A stretch of DNA of 41,909 nucleotides from Desulfovibrio sp. ZJ369 (GCF_011039085.1 NZ_JAAKEI010000020.1:1-41909); one strand, 5' to 3'; positions 1 through 8,933 are shown, numbered from the stretch's first letter. Program-made: numbers and translations. Notes: a model not told the origin generated them from the sequence alone.

Positions 1-126
1 TCTGACCCAATTGCAGATGCTAGCCGGGGTATAACCTAAAATATCTGCCAATTGCCTGGCTGTTGCTTTTCCATCAAGATACGCATGAACAGCCTTGGTT
101 CGGATTTCTTCAGATGCAAATTTCAC
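1..126 (-). pseudogene. IS transposase, N-terminal HTH fragment (left copy)
   Basis: Read leftward from a GTG at 126, the sequence gives 42 uninterrupted codons beginning VKFASEEIRTKAVHAYLDGK and continuing to the window edge. The peptide has the look of the N-terminal helix-turn-helix of an IS3/IS630-type transposase (ARQLADILGYTPASI as the recognition part). The same peptide starts at 41833 on the plus strand, there with an ATG. Here the DNA upstream of the start codon is not the IS leader seen at the right end but the interior of an IS200 transposase gene, so this copy has lost its own 5' end. The rest of the gene lies outside the window. The exact IS family is not settled. Confidence 0.7.
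50..125. repeat. 76-bp perfect inverted repeat, left arm
   Basis: This stretch is the exact reverse complement of 41834-41909. It is the first 25 codons of the IS transposase HTH region. The match stops at 125 because the flanking DNA differs; at the other copy it stops only because the window ends. Confidence 0.95.
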
Positions 127-513
127 CGCCGTCAGGTATTTTATGGAGAAAAGAAGCGGGCAATAGGAGAGATTCTGCGAAAACTTTGTGAGTGGAAGGC
201 AGTGCACATTGTTGAAGCAGAATGTTGTCCTGACAATATTCATATGTTGCTTGAGATTCCGCCAAAAATGAGTGTATCAAGTTTTGTGGGCTACCTGAAA
301 GGGAAGAGTAGCTTGATGATTTATGAGCAATTTGGCGACCTCAAGTTCAAATATCGCAATCGCGAATTTTGGTGCCGCGGCTATTATGTGGACACAGTGG
401 GTAAGAATACCAAGAAGATTCAGGAGTATATCTGTGGTCAAATAGCCCAGGATAAACAGGGGGATCAGTTGAGTTTACCCTATCCGGGAAGCCCGTTTAC
501 GGGCCGCAGGTAA
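127..513 (+). pseudogene. tnpA: IS200/IS605-family transposase TnpA, 5'-truncated
   Basis: Codons from 127 (RRQVFYGEKK...) to the stop at 513 match IS200-type Y1 transposases along their length: AECC, IPPKMSV, YLKGKSSLMIYE, NREFWCRGYYVDTVGKNT and a C-terminal DQLSLPYPGSPFTG tail. The usual first 25 or so residues (the SLSHTKW...KYH part) are missing. The open frame upstream of 127 belongs to the antisense of the neighbouring IS fragment. The HUH metal motif normally reads H-hydrophobic-H (as in DHIHML); here it reads DNIHML, so the first histidine is asparagine. The catalytic tyrosine region (KNTKKIQEYI) is kept. With both a missing N-terminus and a damaged HUH motif it is very probably inactive. 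Confidence 0.85.
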
Positions 514-590
514 CAGAAATGCAAATGTCAGATCGCACATGCGCCTGGTAGGGCGCTGCTGGCAAGAGAGCCTTACAGGCGCATATGAAG

Positions 591-613
591 ACCCCCCGGC
601 TATGCCGGGGGGT
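591..613. repeat. IS200 right-end hairpin
   Basis: A ten-base-pair perfect stem (591-600 with 604-613) closes on a three-base TAT loop, preceded by GGCGCATATGAAG. This matches the hairpin-bearing right end of IS200-type elements. It lies 23 bp beyond the atpE stop and could also halt atpE transcription, although no T-run follows in that direction. Confidence 0.7.
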
Positions 614-635
614 TCCTTGTATCGCAATGAAAAAA

Positions 636-980
<345 letters not shown>

Positions 981-1080
981 TTATTGTTGGGTCGCGTGCG
1001 ACCATTCCCCACAAAGCGACAGAGCGGGCGGCATGAGCCGCGCAAAAATTTGCGGCGCGGCCGGCCCTATTCCGCAGGCA

Positions 1081-1785
1081 TTAATGCTCGGCTCCTTCCA
1101 GAGCGCCCTTGATGTAAAACATGGTCAGCATAAAGAACACAAAAGCCTGCATGGTTTTGCCCAGAAGAAAGAGCGCGTAGATGGGCAAGGTGCCCAGCAG
1201 GGGCGCCATGACGAAAAAGAGAATCATCACGATTTCCTCGCCCCGGATATTGCCGAAAAGACGCAGGGAAAGCGAAACCGGCCGCGAGAGATGCGAGACG
1301 ATCTCCAGCGGAAACATGAGCGGTATCAGAAATTTGGACGGCCCGGTGAACTGGTTGATATAGTGCGCTTTCCAGCGGATCAGGCCTACGGCGTTATAAT
1401 AGACCAGCACGAAAAGCGCCATGCAGACCGTGGTGTTCAGATTGGCCGTGGGCGCGTCAAAGCCGGGAATCAGGCCCATGAGGTTCATACAGAAAATGTA
1501 GATGAACATCCCTGCCAGCAAAGGCACATACTTGCGCCCCACTTCGCCCATGGTCGAACAGACGAAGCGTTCAATAGTGTCAATGAGCGCCTCGAAAAAG
1601 TTCTGCAAACCTCCGGGCACCAGGGTCAGACGCCGACGCACCAGCAAAGCCACCACAAAGAGTATGGCCATGCAGACCCAGGAATAGAAGACATGCTTGA
1701 ATTCCACCACCTGTCCGCCGATGGTGACTGTGTCCATGTCCATAAATGTGGAGAGCAATACCGGATGCGGCAAACCACCTGCCAT
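1081..1785 (-). CDS. atpB: ATP synthase F0 subunit a
   Basis: This is the stator channel subunit that passes protons to and from the c-ring. The 234-residue product has five to six hydrophobic segments. The essential arginine is Arg175 within [17 protein letters not shown], and NLMGLIPG (101-108) is the other family signature. Two ATGs lie close together. The second (1785) is in frame with the homologous protein and stands eight bases after GGAGG; the first is in another frame. The gene follows the AtpI-like gene after a 97-bp gap holding a palindrome and precedes atpE by 121 bp. Confidence 0.97.
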   Translation of the reverse strand: MAGGLPHPVLLSTFMDMDTVTIGGQVVEFKHVFYSWVCMAILFVVALLVRRRLTLVPGGLQNFFEALIDTIERFVCSTMGEVGRKYVPLLAGMFIYIFCMNLMGLIPGFDAPTANLNTTVCMALFVLVYYNAVGLIRWKAHYINQFTGPSKFLIPLMFPLEIVSHLSRPVSLSLRLFGNIRGEEIVMILFFVMAPLLGTLPIYALFLLGKTMQAFVFFMLTMFYIKGALEGAEH

Positions 1786-1828
1786 GAGCCATGCCTCCTG
1801 TCTGGATACAAGCCGAAGCGTCGTTTCG

Positions 1829-1853
1829 GAGCATTTTCACAGTGAAAATGCTC
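1829..1853. repeat. AGAGCATTTT-family palindrome (atpI-atpB gap)
   Basis: Perfect 12-bp arms (1829-1840 GAGCATTTTCAC and 1842-1853) surround one central base. Related palindromes occur at 6693 and 13542, and half-related ones at 8114 and 8944. All are intergenic. Confidence 0.85.
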
Positions 1854-1882
1854 AGTGGGAAAATCGTGCGGCGCCTGCCGCT

Positions 1883-2332
1883 TCAGGTTCGCCCGTTTCT
1901 CGTGGCTTGCGCGTTGCGCGAAACCAGGGCGAACGTCAGCAAGGCCGTGGCCGCGCTCGCGGTCAAGCCGCCCAGAATGGCGGAAGCCGGAGCCTTGCAG
2001 ACAATCAGGGCCACATAGAGCAGCGCGGCCACAAACAGCAGCCTGCCGCCCCAGTGAAACAAGACCACGCGCAAAAAAGCGGCGCTGTACTCGCCCAGAC
2101 CCGTGCGCAGAAAAAAGCGCGCCAAGCCCCAGAACGTCAGGGTCATAATGCCCAGGCCCACGCCGAACCAGAAAAACCAGGGCGTCAGCGTGAAGACAAG
2201 GCCCCCGCCCAGCAGAAAAAAACCTGTCAGCAAGATCTCGTTGCGCACCAGAGGCCGGATAACCGGGTGGCCGATGCCCCGCCGCCAAAGCCAGGCATCA
2301 AGGCCGTGCATCATGCTCTTCAGGGCGCGCAT
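1883..2332 (-). CDS. atpI: ATP synthase subunit I-like membrane protein
   Basis: A small membrane protein with four predicted transmembrane helices sits directly upstream of atpB, where AtpI is normally found. AtpI-type proteins help insert or assemble the c-ring and may serve in Mg2+ uptake. Sequence conservation in this family is weak and the call rests mainly on position and topology. The start is uncertain: an ATG at 2332 gives 149 residues (MRALKSMMHGLDAW), ATGs at 2314 and 2311 follow a GAAGAG, and an upstream start at 2383 would overlap the preceding gene by 86 bp. Any of them overlaps the preceding stop (2298), suggesting translational coupling. Confidence 0.7.
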   Translation of the reverse strand: MRALKSMMHGLDAWLWRRGIGHPVIRPLVRNEILLTGFFLLGGGLVFTLTPWFFWFGVGLGIMTLTFWGLARFFLRTGLGEYSAAFLRVVLFHWGGRLLFVAALLYVALIVCKAPASAILGGLTASAATALLTFALVSRNAQATRNGRT

Positions 2333-2645
2333 CGCTGCTCGTCTCGCTGGTCTGCTGTGCGGCCGGGTCGGCCGCTGCCGCAAGGCCTTTGCGGCGGGCG
2401 TCCTCGGCAGCCATTTTTTTTAAAAGATGCCGGGTATCCCGGTAGACATTCAAAAAGCCCGCGGCAATCCCGATCACCAGAAAAATCAACTTGCCCCAAG
2501 GGCCCGTGCCCAGCCAGTAATCCAAGCCGTACCCGATGGCAAAGCCGACCAGCGGGCCGCTGACCAGATGCAGGCCGATGACGCCCGTGGTGGCCAGGGC
2601 TTCCATGCCGCTTTGCTGTTGTTTGAGGATATCTTTAAAAGACAT
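2298..2645 (-). CDS. AtpZ/AtpI-type F0F1 ATPase accessory protein
   Basis: The 115-residue product has two hydrophobic helices: GVIGLHLVSGPLVGFAIGYG, then LIFLVIGIAAGFLNVYRD. This is the pattern of the small ATPase_gene1 (AtpZ-like) family found at the head of F0 operons. The C-terminal 40 residues are charged and low-complexity. It is the first gene of the atp cluster. The start at 2645 has a G-rich stretch (GCGGGGGCGGCA) just upstream. A likely promoter lies at 2716-2742. Confidence 0.75.
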   Translation of the reverse strand: MSFKDILKQQQSGMEALATTGVIGLHLVSGPLVGFAIGYGLDYWLGTGPWGKLIFLVIGIAAGFLNVYRDTRHLLKKMAAEDARRKGLAAAADPAAQQTSETSSDARPEEHDARP

Positions 2646-2715
2646 TGCCGCCCCCGCGTGATGTCAGGCGGCGCGCATTTCCGGCCAACTGACCCGGAAC
2701 CCCCAACAAGTGTAA

Positions 2716-2742
2716 ATTATCACAGCCTCGTTGGCGCGTCAA
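2716..2742 (-). promoter_or_regulatory. Candidate sigma-70 promoter of the F0 operon
   Basis: On the minus strand, TTGACG (2742-2737) and GATAAT (2721-2716) are 15 bp apart, the latter preceded by TG in the extended -10 position. Transcription would start about 60 bp before the AtpZ-like gene. The spacing is slightly short. No other good candidate was seen in the 150-bp gap. Confidence 0.45.
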
Positions 2743-2795
2743 CGGCTTTGCAGGGAAATATATGGCTTGCACGCACTTTTTCATGGGCCGCTTGT

Positions 2796-4295
2796 TCACG
2801 GGGCACGTTGCCAGAGGCTCAGGCATTCCAGATGCGGGGTGTGCGGGAACAAATCCACTATGGCCAAGCGCTTCAGGCTGTATTGAGAGGAAATGCGCAC
2901 AGCGTCCCTGGCCAGGGTGGCGGGGTTGCATGAAATATAGAGCAGCCGCCGTGGGGCGAGCCGCAGCAAATTGCCCAGGGCCCTGGGCGAGAGCCCGGCT
3001 CGCGGCGGATCGACAAGGGCCGTGTCCCAGGTCCGGCTGATCGGGTCGCTGCCCGTGCCGGCACGATGGTCCAGAGCCGCGGCGTCATCGGCCAGATAGC
3101 GACAGTGGGCAAGGCCCATGATTGCGGCGTTGCTGCGGGCCAGAGCCACGGCCCGCGCGTCGCATTCCAGACCCAGCACGCGCTCGAAAGACGGCGCCAG
3201 AACAAGACCCGGCGCGCCCACGCCGCAGTAGAGATCCAGCAGACCGCCGCCCGGCGGGGTGTGCGGGGCGAGCATGTCCCGGGCCAGCCGGGCCAGGGTC
3301 TGCGCGGCCCCGGTGTTGACCTGGAAGAAAGAAGCTGCGTCCAGGCTGAAGAGGCGATCCGCCAGGGGCAGATGGAGCAGCGCCGCTTCCGGCCGCTCGC
3401 GGCCCTGATCGTCCAGGGTCAGCACGCGCCGCTCGCCCGCCGCCAGGTTCTCGCGGCTGCCGCGTTCCTCATGAATGAAGGCGGCCAGGGCCGGAAAGGC
3501 TGCCAGCAGATTTTTGCCCAGAACGCGCACCGCGGCGCGCCGGGCCCTGTCGCCCGGACTGGTGACGCACAGGGCCCACCAGCGCGGCGCGGGATTCTCG
3601 GCCGTGCGACCGCGCCGCAGGATCAGAAAGCGCCAGAAACCGTGGTCGCGCTGCCCTGCTGTGCGCTCGTCGCGCTCCGGGCGGGGGACATAGGGCGCAA
3701 AATTGCTGCGGGCGGCCAGATCGCGGACAGCGTCGACGATTTCACAGGCCGGCGGCGGCAGCAGCACGCATTCCGGCACCGGTATCGCCTCCAGGCTTCC
3801 CCGGCGGCGCAGCCCCAGGATCAGACGCCCATCCCGATCCGATCCGAAGGCGAATTCCATTTTGTTGCGAAATTCCCGCAGCCGGGGCGAAGGATGCACG
3901 GCTTCCAGAACGGACTCCAGCATGGCTCGATCCAGCCGGCCGATGCGGGTCAGGGCGTCCAGCGCCAGTTGCCTTTTCCAGTCCAGTTGCCGGGCGTAGG
4001 GCATGATCTGCAGCGGGCAGCCCCCGCATATCCGCTGATGCGGGCAAAGCGGCGGCACGGCGTCAGGCGCCGGGCGCAAAATATCCAGCGCAACCGCCTC
4101 AATGAGCCGCGGTTTGCGACGCACGGTTTGCGCGCGCACGATTTGCCCCGGCAACCCGCCGGATATGAAAACAACGGTTCCGGCAGCCGGGTCGGAGAGT
4201 GCGCCCGGGCAGGCCGCGTCGCCATTGCCGAGGCGGCCTACGCCGCGCCCGTCGTGAGCCAGGGCCTGCACGGCCACGGTAAGGATCTCATTCAT
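2796..4295 (-). CDS. rlmD: 23S rRNA (uracil-5-)-methyltransferase, RlmD/TrmA family
   Basis: This is a SAM-dependent enzyme that methylates C5 of a uridine in 23S rRNA (U1939 in E. coli RlmD). The 499-residue product has a TRAM-like N-terminus and cysteines of a 4Fe-4S site (Cys84, Cys90, Cys93 in CPHQRICGGC, and Cys176 in ECVLLPPP). It also has the SAM loop DLYCGVGAPGLVLA (354-367), LVDPPRAGLSP (427-437) and the catalytic Cys456 in YISCNPATLARD. The reading frame is open upstream to 4616, but family similarity begins at MNEILTV (4295), so I use that ATG. No clear ribosome-binding site is visible. It diverges from rplU. Confidence 0.93.
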   Translation of the reverse strand: MNEILTVAVQALAHDGRGVGRLGNGDAACPGALSDPAAGTVVFISGGLPGQIVRAQTVRRKPRLIEAVALDILRPAPDAVPPLCPHQRICGGCPLQIMPYARQLDWKRQLALDALTRIGRLDRAMLESVLEAVHPSPRLREFRNKMEFAFGSDRDGRLILGLRRRGSLEAIPVPECVLLPPPACEIVDAVRDLAARSNFAPYVPRPERDERTAGQRDHGFWRFLILRRGRTAENPAPRWWALCVTSPGDRARRAAVRVLGKNLLAAFPALAAFIHEERGSRENLAAGERRVLTLDDQGRERPEAALLHLPLADRLFSLDAASFFQVNTGAAQTLARLARDMLAPHTPPGGGLLDLYCGVGAPGLVLAPSFERVLGLECDARAVALARSNAAIMGLAHCRYLADDAAALDHRAGTGSDPISRTWDTALVDPPRAGLSPRALGNLLRLAPRRLLYISCNPATLARDAVRISSQYSLKRLAIVDLFPHTPHLECLSLWQRAP

Positions 4296-4421
4296 GATTT
4301 TTCTGCATAGCAGCGCCGCTGCCCTTTGCCAAGAGCCATTCCGGGGCAGCCGCATCCTGGGCGCGGCACCTTTGGCCGCGGCGGGCCCTTGCGTGATGGT
4401 AAAATTTTTGCGGCGCGACGC

Positions 4422-4451
4422 TTGACTTTTTTCAGGGCATGGGGCAAATGT
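4422..4451 (+). promoter_or_regulatory. Possible promoter of rplU
   Basis: A good -35 (TTGACT, 4422-4427) lies upstream of rplU, but the AT-rich hexamer at the right distance (AAATGT, 4446-4451) matches poorly. The assignment rests on the -35 and its position, 50 bp before the start codon. Confidence 0.3.
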
Positions 4452-4476
4452 ACCTTTCTCTTTCTGGAGGTTGAGC

Positions 4477-4785
4477 ATGTACGCGATTATCGAGACCGGC
4501 GGCAAACAGTACCGCGTCGAGGAAGGTTCCAAAATTGTTGTGGAAAAACTCGCGGCCCAGGCAGGCAGCGAGATTACCCTGGACAAGGTGCTGATGATCG
4601 GCGGCGCTGACTGCAAAGTGGGCGCGCCGTATCTCGCCGGAGCCGCCGTGACCGCGGAAGTGCTGGATCAGGGGCGCGGCCCCAAGATCATGGTGTTCAA
4701 ACGCTGGCGGCGCAATGACTCGCGCAAGTTGCGCGGGCATCGCCAGGACTGTACCACCATTCGTGTCAAAAGCATCAATAGTTAG
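4477..4785 (+). CDS. rplU: 50S ribosomal protein L21
   Basis: L21 binds 23S rRNA in the large subunit. The product has the normal length (102 residues) and signature parts MYAIIETGGKQYRVEEG and the C-terminal KRWRRNDSRKLRGHRQ. A perfect GGAGG (4466-4470) is six bases before the ATG at 4477; a TTG six bases earlier is rejected. It is followed by rpmA, obgE and proB, the usual order. Confidence 0.98.
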   Translation: MYAIIETGGKQYRVEEGSKIVVEKLAAQAGSEITLDKVLMIGGADCKVGAPYLAGAAVTAEVLDQGRGPKIMVFKRWRRNDSRKLRGHRQDCTTIRVKSINS

Positions 4786-5069
4786 TGCCCTGTAAGGCAT
4801 ACAGGTACAGGGCGCCGTTCGCCGGGCGGAAGTCCGGCGCGTCGCCAAAGGCGGCAAATTTTTGCATCCTGGCATGACAAAAAGCCAAGGGTTTTGCGGC
4901 GGCGCAGCCGTCGTGAGTGAGCGAAAACGACCGAGTGCCGCAGCGCCGGGAAGGACGTTTTTTCGCAAACGATCCTGCAAAAATTTCGTTCGTCAGTGTG
5001 CGCGAAATTTTTGCTACAGACACTGCGCTGAACCCGGAAACGGAAGAATCAGCGCCCAGGGAGGCTATC
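4786..5069 (+). other. rplU-rpmA spacer with two small hairpins
   Basis: This 284-bp gap is unusually long for rplU-rpmA. A 7-bp stem (4787-4793 with 4807-4813) begins right at the rplU stop, and a 6-bp stem (4820-4825 with 4834-4839) follows. Neither has a T-run, so attenuation or RNA processing is possible but unproven. No gene was recognised in any frame. Confidence 0.4.
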
Positions 5070-5336
5070 ATGGCTCACAAGAAAGCAGGCGGCTCTTCGC
5101 GCAACGGCCGCGACAGCGCAGGGCAGCGGCGCGGCGTCAAGCGTTTCGGCGGTCAGCGCGTGCTGGCCGGCAATATTCTGGTTCGTCAGTTGGGCACCAC
5201 CGTGTACCCCGGCGCGGGCGTCGGCATGGGCAGGGATTTCACCCTGTTCGCCAAGATCGATGGCGTGGTGCGCTTTGAAAAATATATGCGCAAGCGCCGC
5301 GTGCTCACGCGCGTGCATGTGGAGGCTGCCGCCTGA
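5070..5336 (+). CDS. rpmA: 50S ribosomal protein L27
   Basis: L27 reaches the peptidyl-transferase centre with its N-terminus. The product has 88 residues, with [16 protein letters not shown] at the start and [23 protein letters not shown] in the body. The protein starts directly with MAHKKAGG, so there is no Firmicutes-type cleaved N-terminal extension. GGGAGG lies five bases before the ATG at 5070. An intrinsic terminator follows 24 bp after the stop. Confidence 0.98.
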   Translation: MAHKKAGGSSRNGRDSAGQRRGVKRFGGQRVLAGNILVRQLGTTVYPGAGVGMGRDFTLFAKIDGVVRFEKYMRKRRVLTRVHVEAAA

Positions 5337-5359
5337 GAGTGCGGCCGCAGGAATTTGTA

Positions 5360-5410
5360 AAAGGGAAGGGGCCGACGCGGTTGCGCGGCCCCTTTCCTTT
5401 TTGCGTTTTT
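5360..5410 (+). terminator. Intrinsic terminator after rpmA
   Basis: A 15-bp GC-rich stem with one G-U pair (5360-5374 with 5386-5400) is followed by TTGCGTTTTT. This separates rplU-rpmA from obgE. Confidence 0.85.
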
Positions 5411-5578
5411 ACAGGCAAATTGAATCAATTCCGCCTGTAAAAGTCGCGTTCAAGCCGCTTGCGGCAGGAACGCCGGATCCCGGCGCGGAAGGCACTGCCC
5501 CGTTTCACAGCGTCAGGGCCGCCGTCCCGGTTGCGAAATATATGTACCTGAATTGGCCTTTGGGCCAAAGGCTCTGCT

Positions 5579-6679
5579 ATGAGATTTGTGGATGAAGCAA
5601 AAATACGGATCAAAGCCGGGAATGGCGGGCATGGCTGCGTGTCCTTCCGGCGGGAAAAGTTCGTGCCCCGCGGCGGCCCGGACGGCGGCGACGGCGGCGA
5701 CGGCGGTTCGGTGCTGCTCAAAGCCGACAGTCGTCTGCTCTCGCTCTACGATTTCCGTTTGAAACGCCAGTATGAAGCGCAGAACGGACGACCCGGCCAG
5801 GGCAGCCAGTGCGGCGGCAAAAAAGGCGACGATCTGGTGCTGCATCTGCCTGTGGGCACGCTGGTCTTTGTGGAGGAGCCGGAAGGCGAACGCCTGCTGG
5901 CGGATCTCAGCGAGCCGGACGCTGAAGTGCTCGTGGCGCGCGGCGGCAGAGGCGGCAAAGGCAATGAGCATTTCAAGTCCTCCACCATGCGGGCGCCGCG
6001 TTTTGCCCAACCCGGCGAGCCTGGCGAGGAGTTCAACCTGCGCCTGGATCTGAAAATCCTGGCGGATGCCGGACTGATCGGCCTGCCCAATGCGGGCAAG
6101 TCAACATTGATTGCGCAGCTTTCCGCGGCGCGCCCGAAGATTGCGGACTATCCCTTCACCACGCTCACGCCCAATCTGGGGGTGATGATCGATGAAAGCG
6201 ATCCGGATCGCCGCATGGTCATTGCCGATATTCCCGGGCTCATTGAAGGGGCGCACCAGGGGCAGGGATTGGGGCACCGTTTTCTGAAACATGTGGAACG
6301 GACGCGCTTTCTGGTGCATGTTCTGAGCATTGAAGATGTGGGCGACGCCGACCCCTGGGCCGGTTTCACGCTGGTTAACGAGGAATTGCGGCATTTTGAT
6401 CCTGAGCTGGCCGAGCGGCGGCAAATTGAAGTGATCAATAAAATAGATCTGGTGGACGAGGCAAGGCTTGCGGCCTTGAAGGACCGCGCGGAAGCTGACG
6501 GACGCCGGATTTATTTTATTTCGGCACGCGAAGGGCAGGCCCTGGAACCTCTGGTGGCCGAGCTCTGGAAGTTGCGCGACGAGAGTATGCGCCACGAGCC
6601 GCTGATCAGGACTGCACAGGCAGTAGCGGAAGCCGTGGAAGAATTCCCGGAGATCGAAGTGATCTATACCCGCGAATAA
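5579..6679 (+). CDS. obgE: Obg-family GTPase ObgE/CgtA
   Basis: This is a ribosome-associated GTPase needed for late 50S assembly and stress control. The 366-residue product has the glycine-rich Obg fold (1-160, GGPDGGDGGDGG at 32-43) and then the G domain. That domain carries G1 GLPNAGKST (168-176), G3 DIPGLIEG (217-224) and G4 NKID (287-290). The C-terminal extension is short. An AAAGG lies about six bases before the ATG. It is transcribed from its own region after the rpmA terminator. Confidence 0.97.
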   Translation: MRFVDEAKIRIKAGNGGHGCVSFRREKFVPRGGPDGGDGGDGGSVLLKADSRLLSLYDFRLKRQYEAQNGRPGQGSQCGGKKGDDLVLHLPVGTLVFVEEPEGERLLADLSEPDAEVLVARGGRGGKGNEHFKSSTMRAPRFAQPGEPGEEFNLRLDLKILADAGLIGLPNAGKSTLIAQLSAARPKIADYPFTTLTPNLGVMIDESDPDRRMVIADIPGLIEGAHQGQGLGHRFLKHVERTRFLVHVLSIEDVGDADPWAGFTLVNEELRHFDPELAERRQIEVINKIDLVDEARLAALKDRAEADGRRIYFISAREGQALEPLVAELWKLRDESMRHEPLIRTAQAVAEAVEEFPEIEVIYTRE

Positions 6680-6692
6680 GCGAGAGGCGGCC

Positions 6693-6719
6693 AGAGCCTT
6701 TTCAAAGTGAAAACGCTCT
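6693..6719. repeat. AGAGCATTTT-family palindrome (obgE-proB gap)
   Basis: Twelve-base arms 6693-6704 and 6708-6719 with one mismatch enclose AAG. It is the same family as 1829 and 13542. Confidence 0.7.
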
Positions 6720-6773
6720 AACAATATTGTAGGCTCCCAGCCCGCGCGCAAGCGCGGATTCGGCGGAGGCGGC

Positions 6774-7988
6774 ATGGAAGCGCGGCAACCCGGATTCCGG
6801 GAAGACTGGCGGCAGGAGCGGGCGCGTGTGACTGCCCTGGCCCGGATTGTGGTCATCAAGGTGGGCAGTGCTGTGCTGGCTGACTCCAGGGGGCTCAATG
6901 CCCAGGTGCTGGACAGCCTTGCCCGGCAGGTGGCGGATTTGCAGCGGCGCGGGGATGATCCCGCAGGCCGTCGCCTGGTGCTGGTTTCGTCCGGGGCCGT
7001 GGCCGCCGGACGCGCCGCTCTGGCCGCGCGCGGGCAAAGTGTGGAGACGGTGGGCCTGGCGGCCCGCCAGGCCGCGGCCGCCGTGGGGCAGGGGCAATTA
7101 ATGCGGGCCTGGGACAAGGCTTTTTACGCCCACGGCCTGCCCACGGCCCAGGTGCTCCTGACCCGCGACGATCTGCGCGCGCGCGCCCGCTTTCTGAACG
7201 CCCGGAACACCTTTGCGGAACTGCTGCAATGGCGCGTGCTGCCCATTGTCAATGAAAACGACACGGTCTCGGTGAGCGAGCTCAAGTTCGGCGACAACGA
7301 CTGCCTGGCCAGCCTGCTGGTCAATCTCATTGGCGCGGAACTTTTCGTCAACCTGACCTCCTCGCCCGGTGTGCTGGCCGCGGATCCCCAGCGGAAGCCG
7401 GACGCCCCGGTGCTGGATCATATTGACGACGTGGCGGCTCTGGATCTGAATCAGCTTTGCGGGGGCAAGACCTCCGTGGGCACGGGCGGCATGTATTCCA
7501 AATTGCTGGCCGCGCGCCGCGCCGCGCAGATCGGCGTGCCCACCCTGATCCTGCCGGGCCGCGCCCCTGATGTGCTGGCCCGCGCCTTTGCCGTTGCGGC
7601 AGAAGAAAGCTCTTCGTCGGATCTCCCCGGAACCTGGGTACGCCCTGCGCAACATGCCATCCCGCGCCGGAAATTCTGGCTGGCCTATCAGTCCGAACCC
7701 GCGGGCAGCGTGATTGTGGACGAAGGCGCGGCCCAGGCCCTGTTGCGCAAAGGCGGCAGCCTTTTGCCCGGCGGCGTGCGGCAGGTGGAGGGAACGTTCC
7801 AGAAAGGCGCGCTGGTGCGGGTCAGCCATGCGGGCCGAAGCCTTGGCGTGGGCCTTTCCAATTACAGCGCCGCGGATCTCAGGAAAATCATGGGCCTCAA
7901 GCGGCATGAAGTGGCGGCCATTCTGGGCGACGCGCACTATCCGGAAGTGATCCACAGGGATAATTTGCTTCTGGATGCGGCGGTGTAA
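6774..7988 (+). CDS. proB: Glutamate 5-kinase
   Basis: This enzyme phosphorylates the gamma-carboxylate of glutamate, the first step of proline synthesis, in the cytoplasm. The 404-residue product has an amino-acid kinase domain (IVVIKVGSAVLAD near 25-37, VSSGAVAAGR, NENDTV, FGDNDCLA, GTGGMYSK) and a C-terminal PUA domain from about 300. The PUA domain is present in bacterial enzymes of full length. GGAGG is five bases before the ATG. The N-terminus is about 20 residues longer than in the E. coli enzyme. Confidence 0.96.
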   Translation: MEARQPGFREDWRQERARVTALARIVVIKVGSAVLADSRGLNAQVLDSLARQVADLQRRGDDPAGRRLVLVSSGAVAAGRAALAARGQSVETVGLAARQAAAAVGQGQLMRAWDKAFYAHGLPTAQVLLTRDDLRARARFLNARNTFAELLQWRVLPIVNENDTVSVSELKFGDNDCLASLLVNLIGAELFVNLTSSPGVLAADPQRKPDAPVLDHIDDVAALDLNQLCGGKTSVGTGGMYSKLLAARRAAQIGVPTLILPGRAPDVLARAFAVAAEESSSSDLPGTWVRPAQHAIPRRKFWLAYQSEPAGSVIVDEGAAQALLRKGGSLLPGGVRQVEGTFQKGALVRVSHAGRSLGVGLSNYSAADLRKIMGLKRHEVAAILGDAHYPEVIHRDNLLLDAAV

Positions 7989-8103
7989 AGCGTGTTCCGC
8001 GCAAAATGCCCAGGCTGCCGCATCGGGCGGGGCCTGCGCCGTGAGCAGCCGAGGCAGGCTTGCGCCTGCGGCCCGCGCCGAATGAGCGTCCAGACCGCAT
8101 GAT

Positions 8104-8151
8104 GGCAGCGAAGTGATTGAAAATGGATATTTTCAATCAAAAAATGTTCTA
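8104..8151. repeat. 48-bp repeat with palindrome, copy 1
   Basis: It starts GGCAGCGAAGTGATTGAAAA and recurs at 8934-8981 with two mismatches. It contains 11-bp perfect arms (8114-8124 with 8129-8139). It ends with the complement of AGAACATTTT, linking it to the AGAGCATTTT family. It overlaps the stop codon of the HEAT-repeat gene. Confidence 0.85.
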
Positions 8152-8841
8152 TGATCCTGTATGCTCCAGGGCCTCCAGGGCCAGCTGGCTCACGCTTTTT
8201 TCATAAAGATTTTCTCCATCGAAAAGCTCGCAGGTTTCCTCGTGCCCGGCCGCTGCCAGACGGCGCAGCCCCGGCGCGTCCATCAGATCCGGCGGCAATT
8301 GGGCCAGGGCCCAGGCGGCCATGCCCCGGCAGATCAGATCCTCATCCTCCAGCCCTTTGCGCAGCCAGGGCCGCGCAGCCATGCAGAGCTCAGGCCTGGC
8401 CTGGGCCAGACGGCCGATGGCCCAGTATGCGGAGCGCCGCAGCAGATTATTGTCGCAATAATTGTCATCCCGACCCAGATCAATGATGTAGGAGGCCAGC
8501 ACCCGGTGATATTCTTTGGCCAGAGGCTCGCTGGCGGCCAGAATTTCACCGAAAGCTTCGGGTATGCCCCAGCCGGTGTTGCCGGAGTCCTCATTGAGAT
8601 GCCACATCAGGCGGCGGATGATATTGCGGGCCGCATCGGGCTGCCGCGTTGCCAGCAGGGCCGTTGTCCGGCCCAGAGCCACCGCGGCGCGATGCATGGT
8701 TAACGGCCCCAGAAGCAGGCAGGAAAAGAGCGGGCCCACGTTTTCAAGGCCGCGCTGGGCGATGTCGTCCAGATGTTCCCGCCATTGCGGACTTTGCAAC
8801 GCATGTCTGAGTTTTTGCTTGGCAAAACGCATTCGGGCCAT
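8149..8841 (-). CDS. HEAT-repeat protein, conserved in Desulfovibrio-type genomes
   Basis: The 230-residue protein is made of alpha-helical repeats resembling PBS-lyase HEAT repeats (LRRSAYWAIGRLAQARPEL, CRGMAAWALAQLPPDL). It has no signal peptide or membrane helix. I recall similar unnamed proteins in Desulfovibrio, but the function is unknown to me; HEAT repeats usually mediate protein contacts. GGAGG lies eight bases before the ATG. The gene stands alone and is framed by two copies of a 48-bp palindromic repeat (8104 and 8934). It appears to be the last core gene before the accessory island. Confidence 0.75.
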   Translation of the reverse strand: MARMRFAKQKLRHALQSPQWREHLDDIAQRGLENVGPLFSCLLLGPLTMHRAAVALGRTTALLATRQPDAARNIIRRLMWHLNEDSGNTGWGIPEAFGEILAASEPLAKEYHRVLASYIIDLGRDDNYCDNNLLRRSAYWAIGRLAQARPELCMAARPWLRKGLEDEDLICRGMAAWALAQLPPDLMDAPGLRRLAAAGHEETCELFDGENLYEKSVSQLALEALEHTGS

Positions 8842-8933
8842 GCTTTGTCCTCCGTGCCGGATGTACCGGCGTCTGCCTGATAGTTATGGTTTTTTTCTCT
8901 TCTGGCAAGCGGGGCATGCGCAAAGAAAAATGC

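Noticed and set aside
3066..4310. Plus-strand open frame of 414 codons
   Set aside because: Antisense to the RlmD-type gene; composition artefact.
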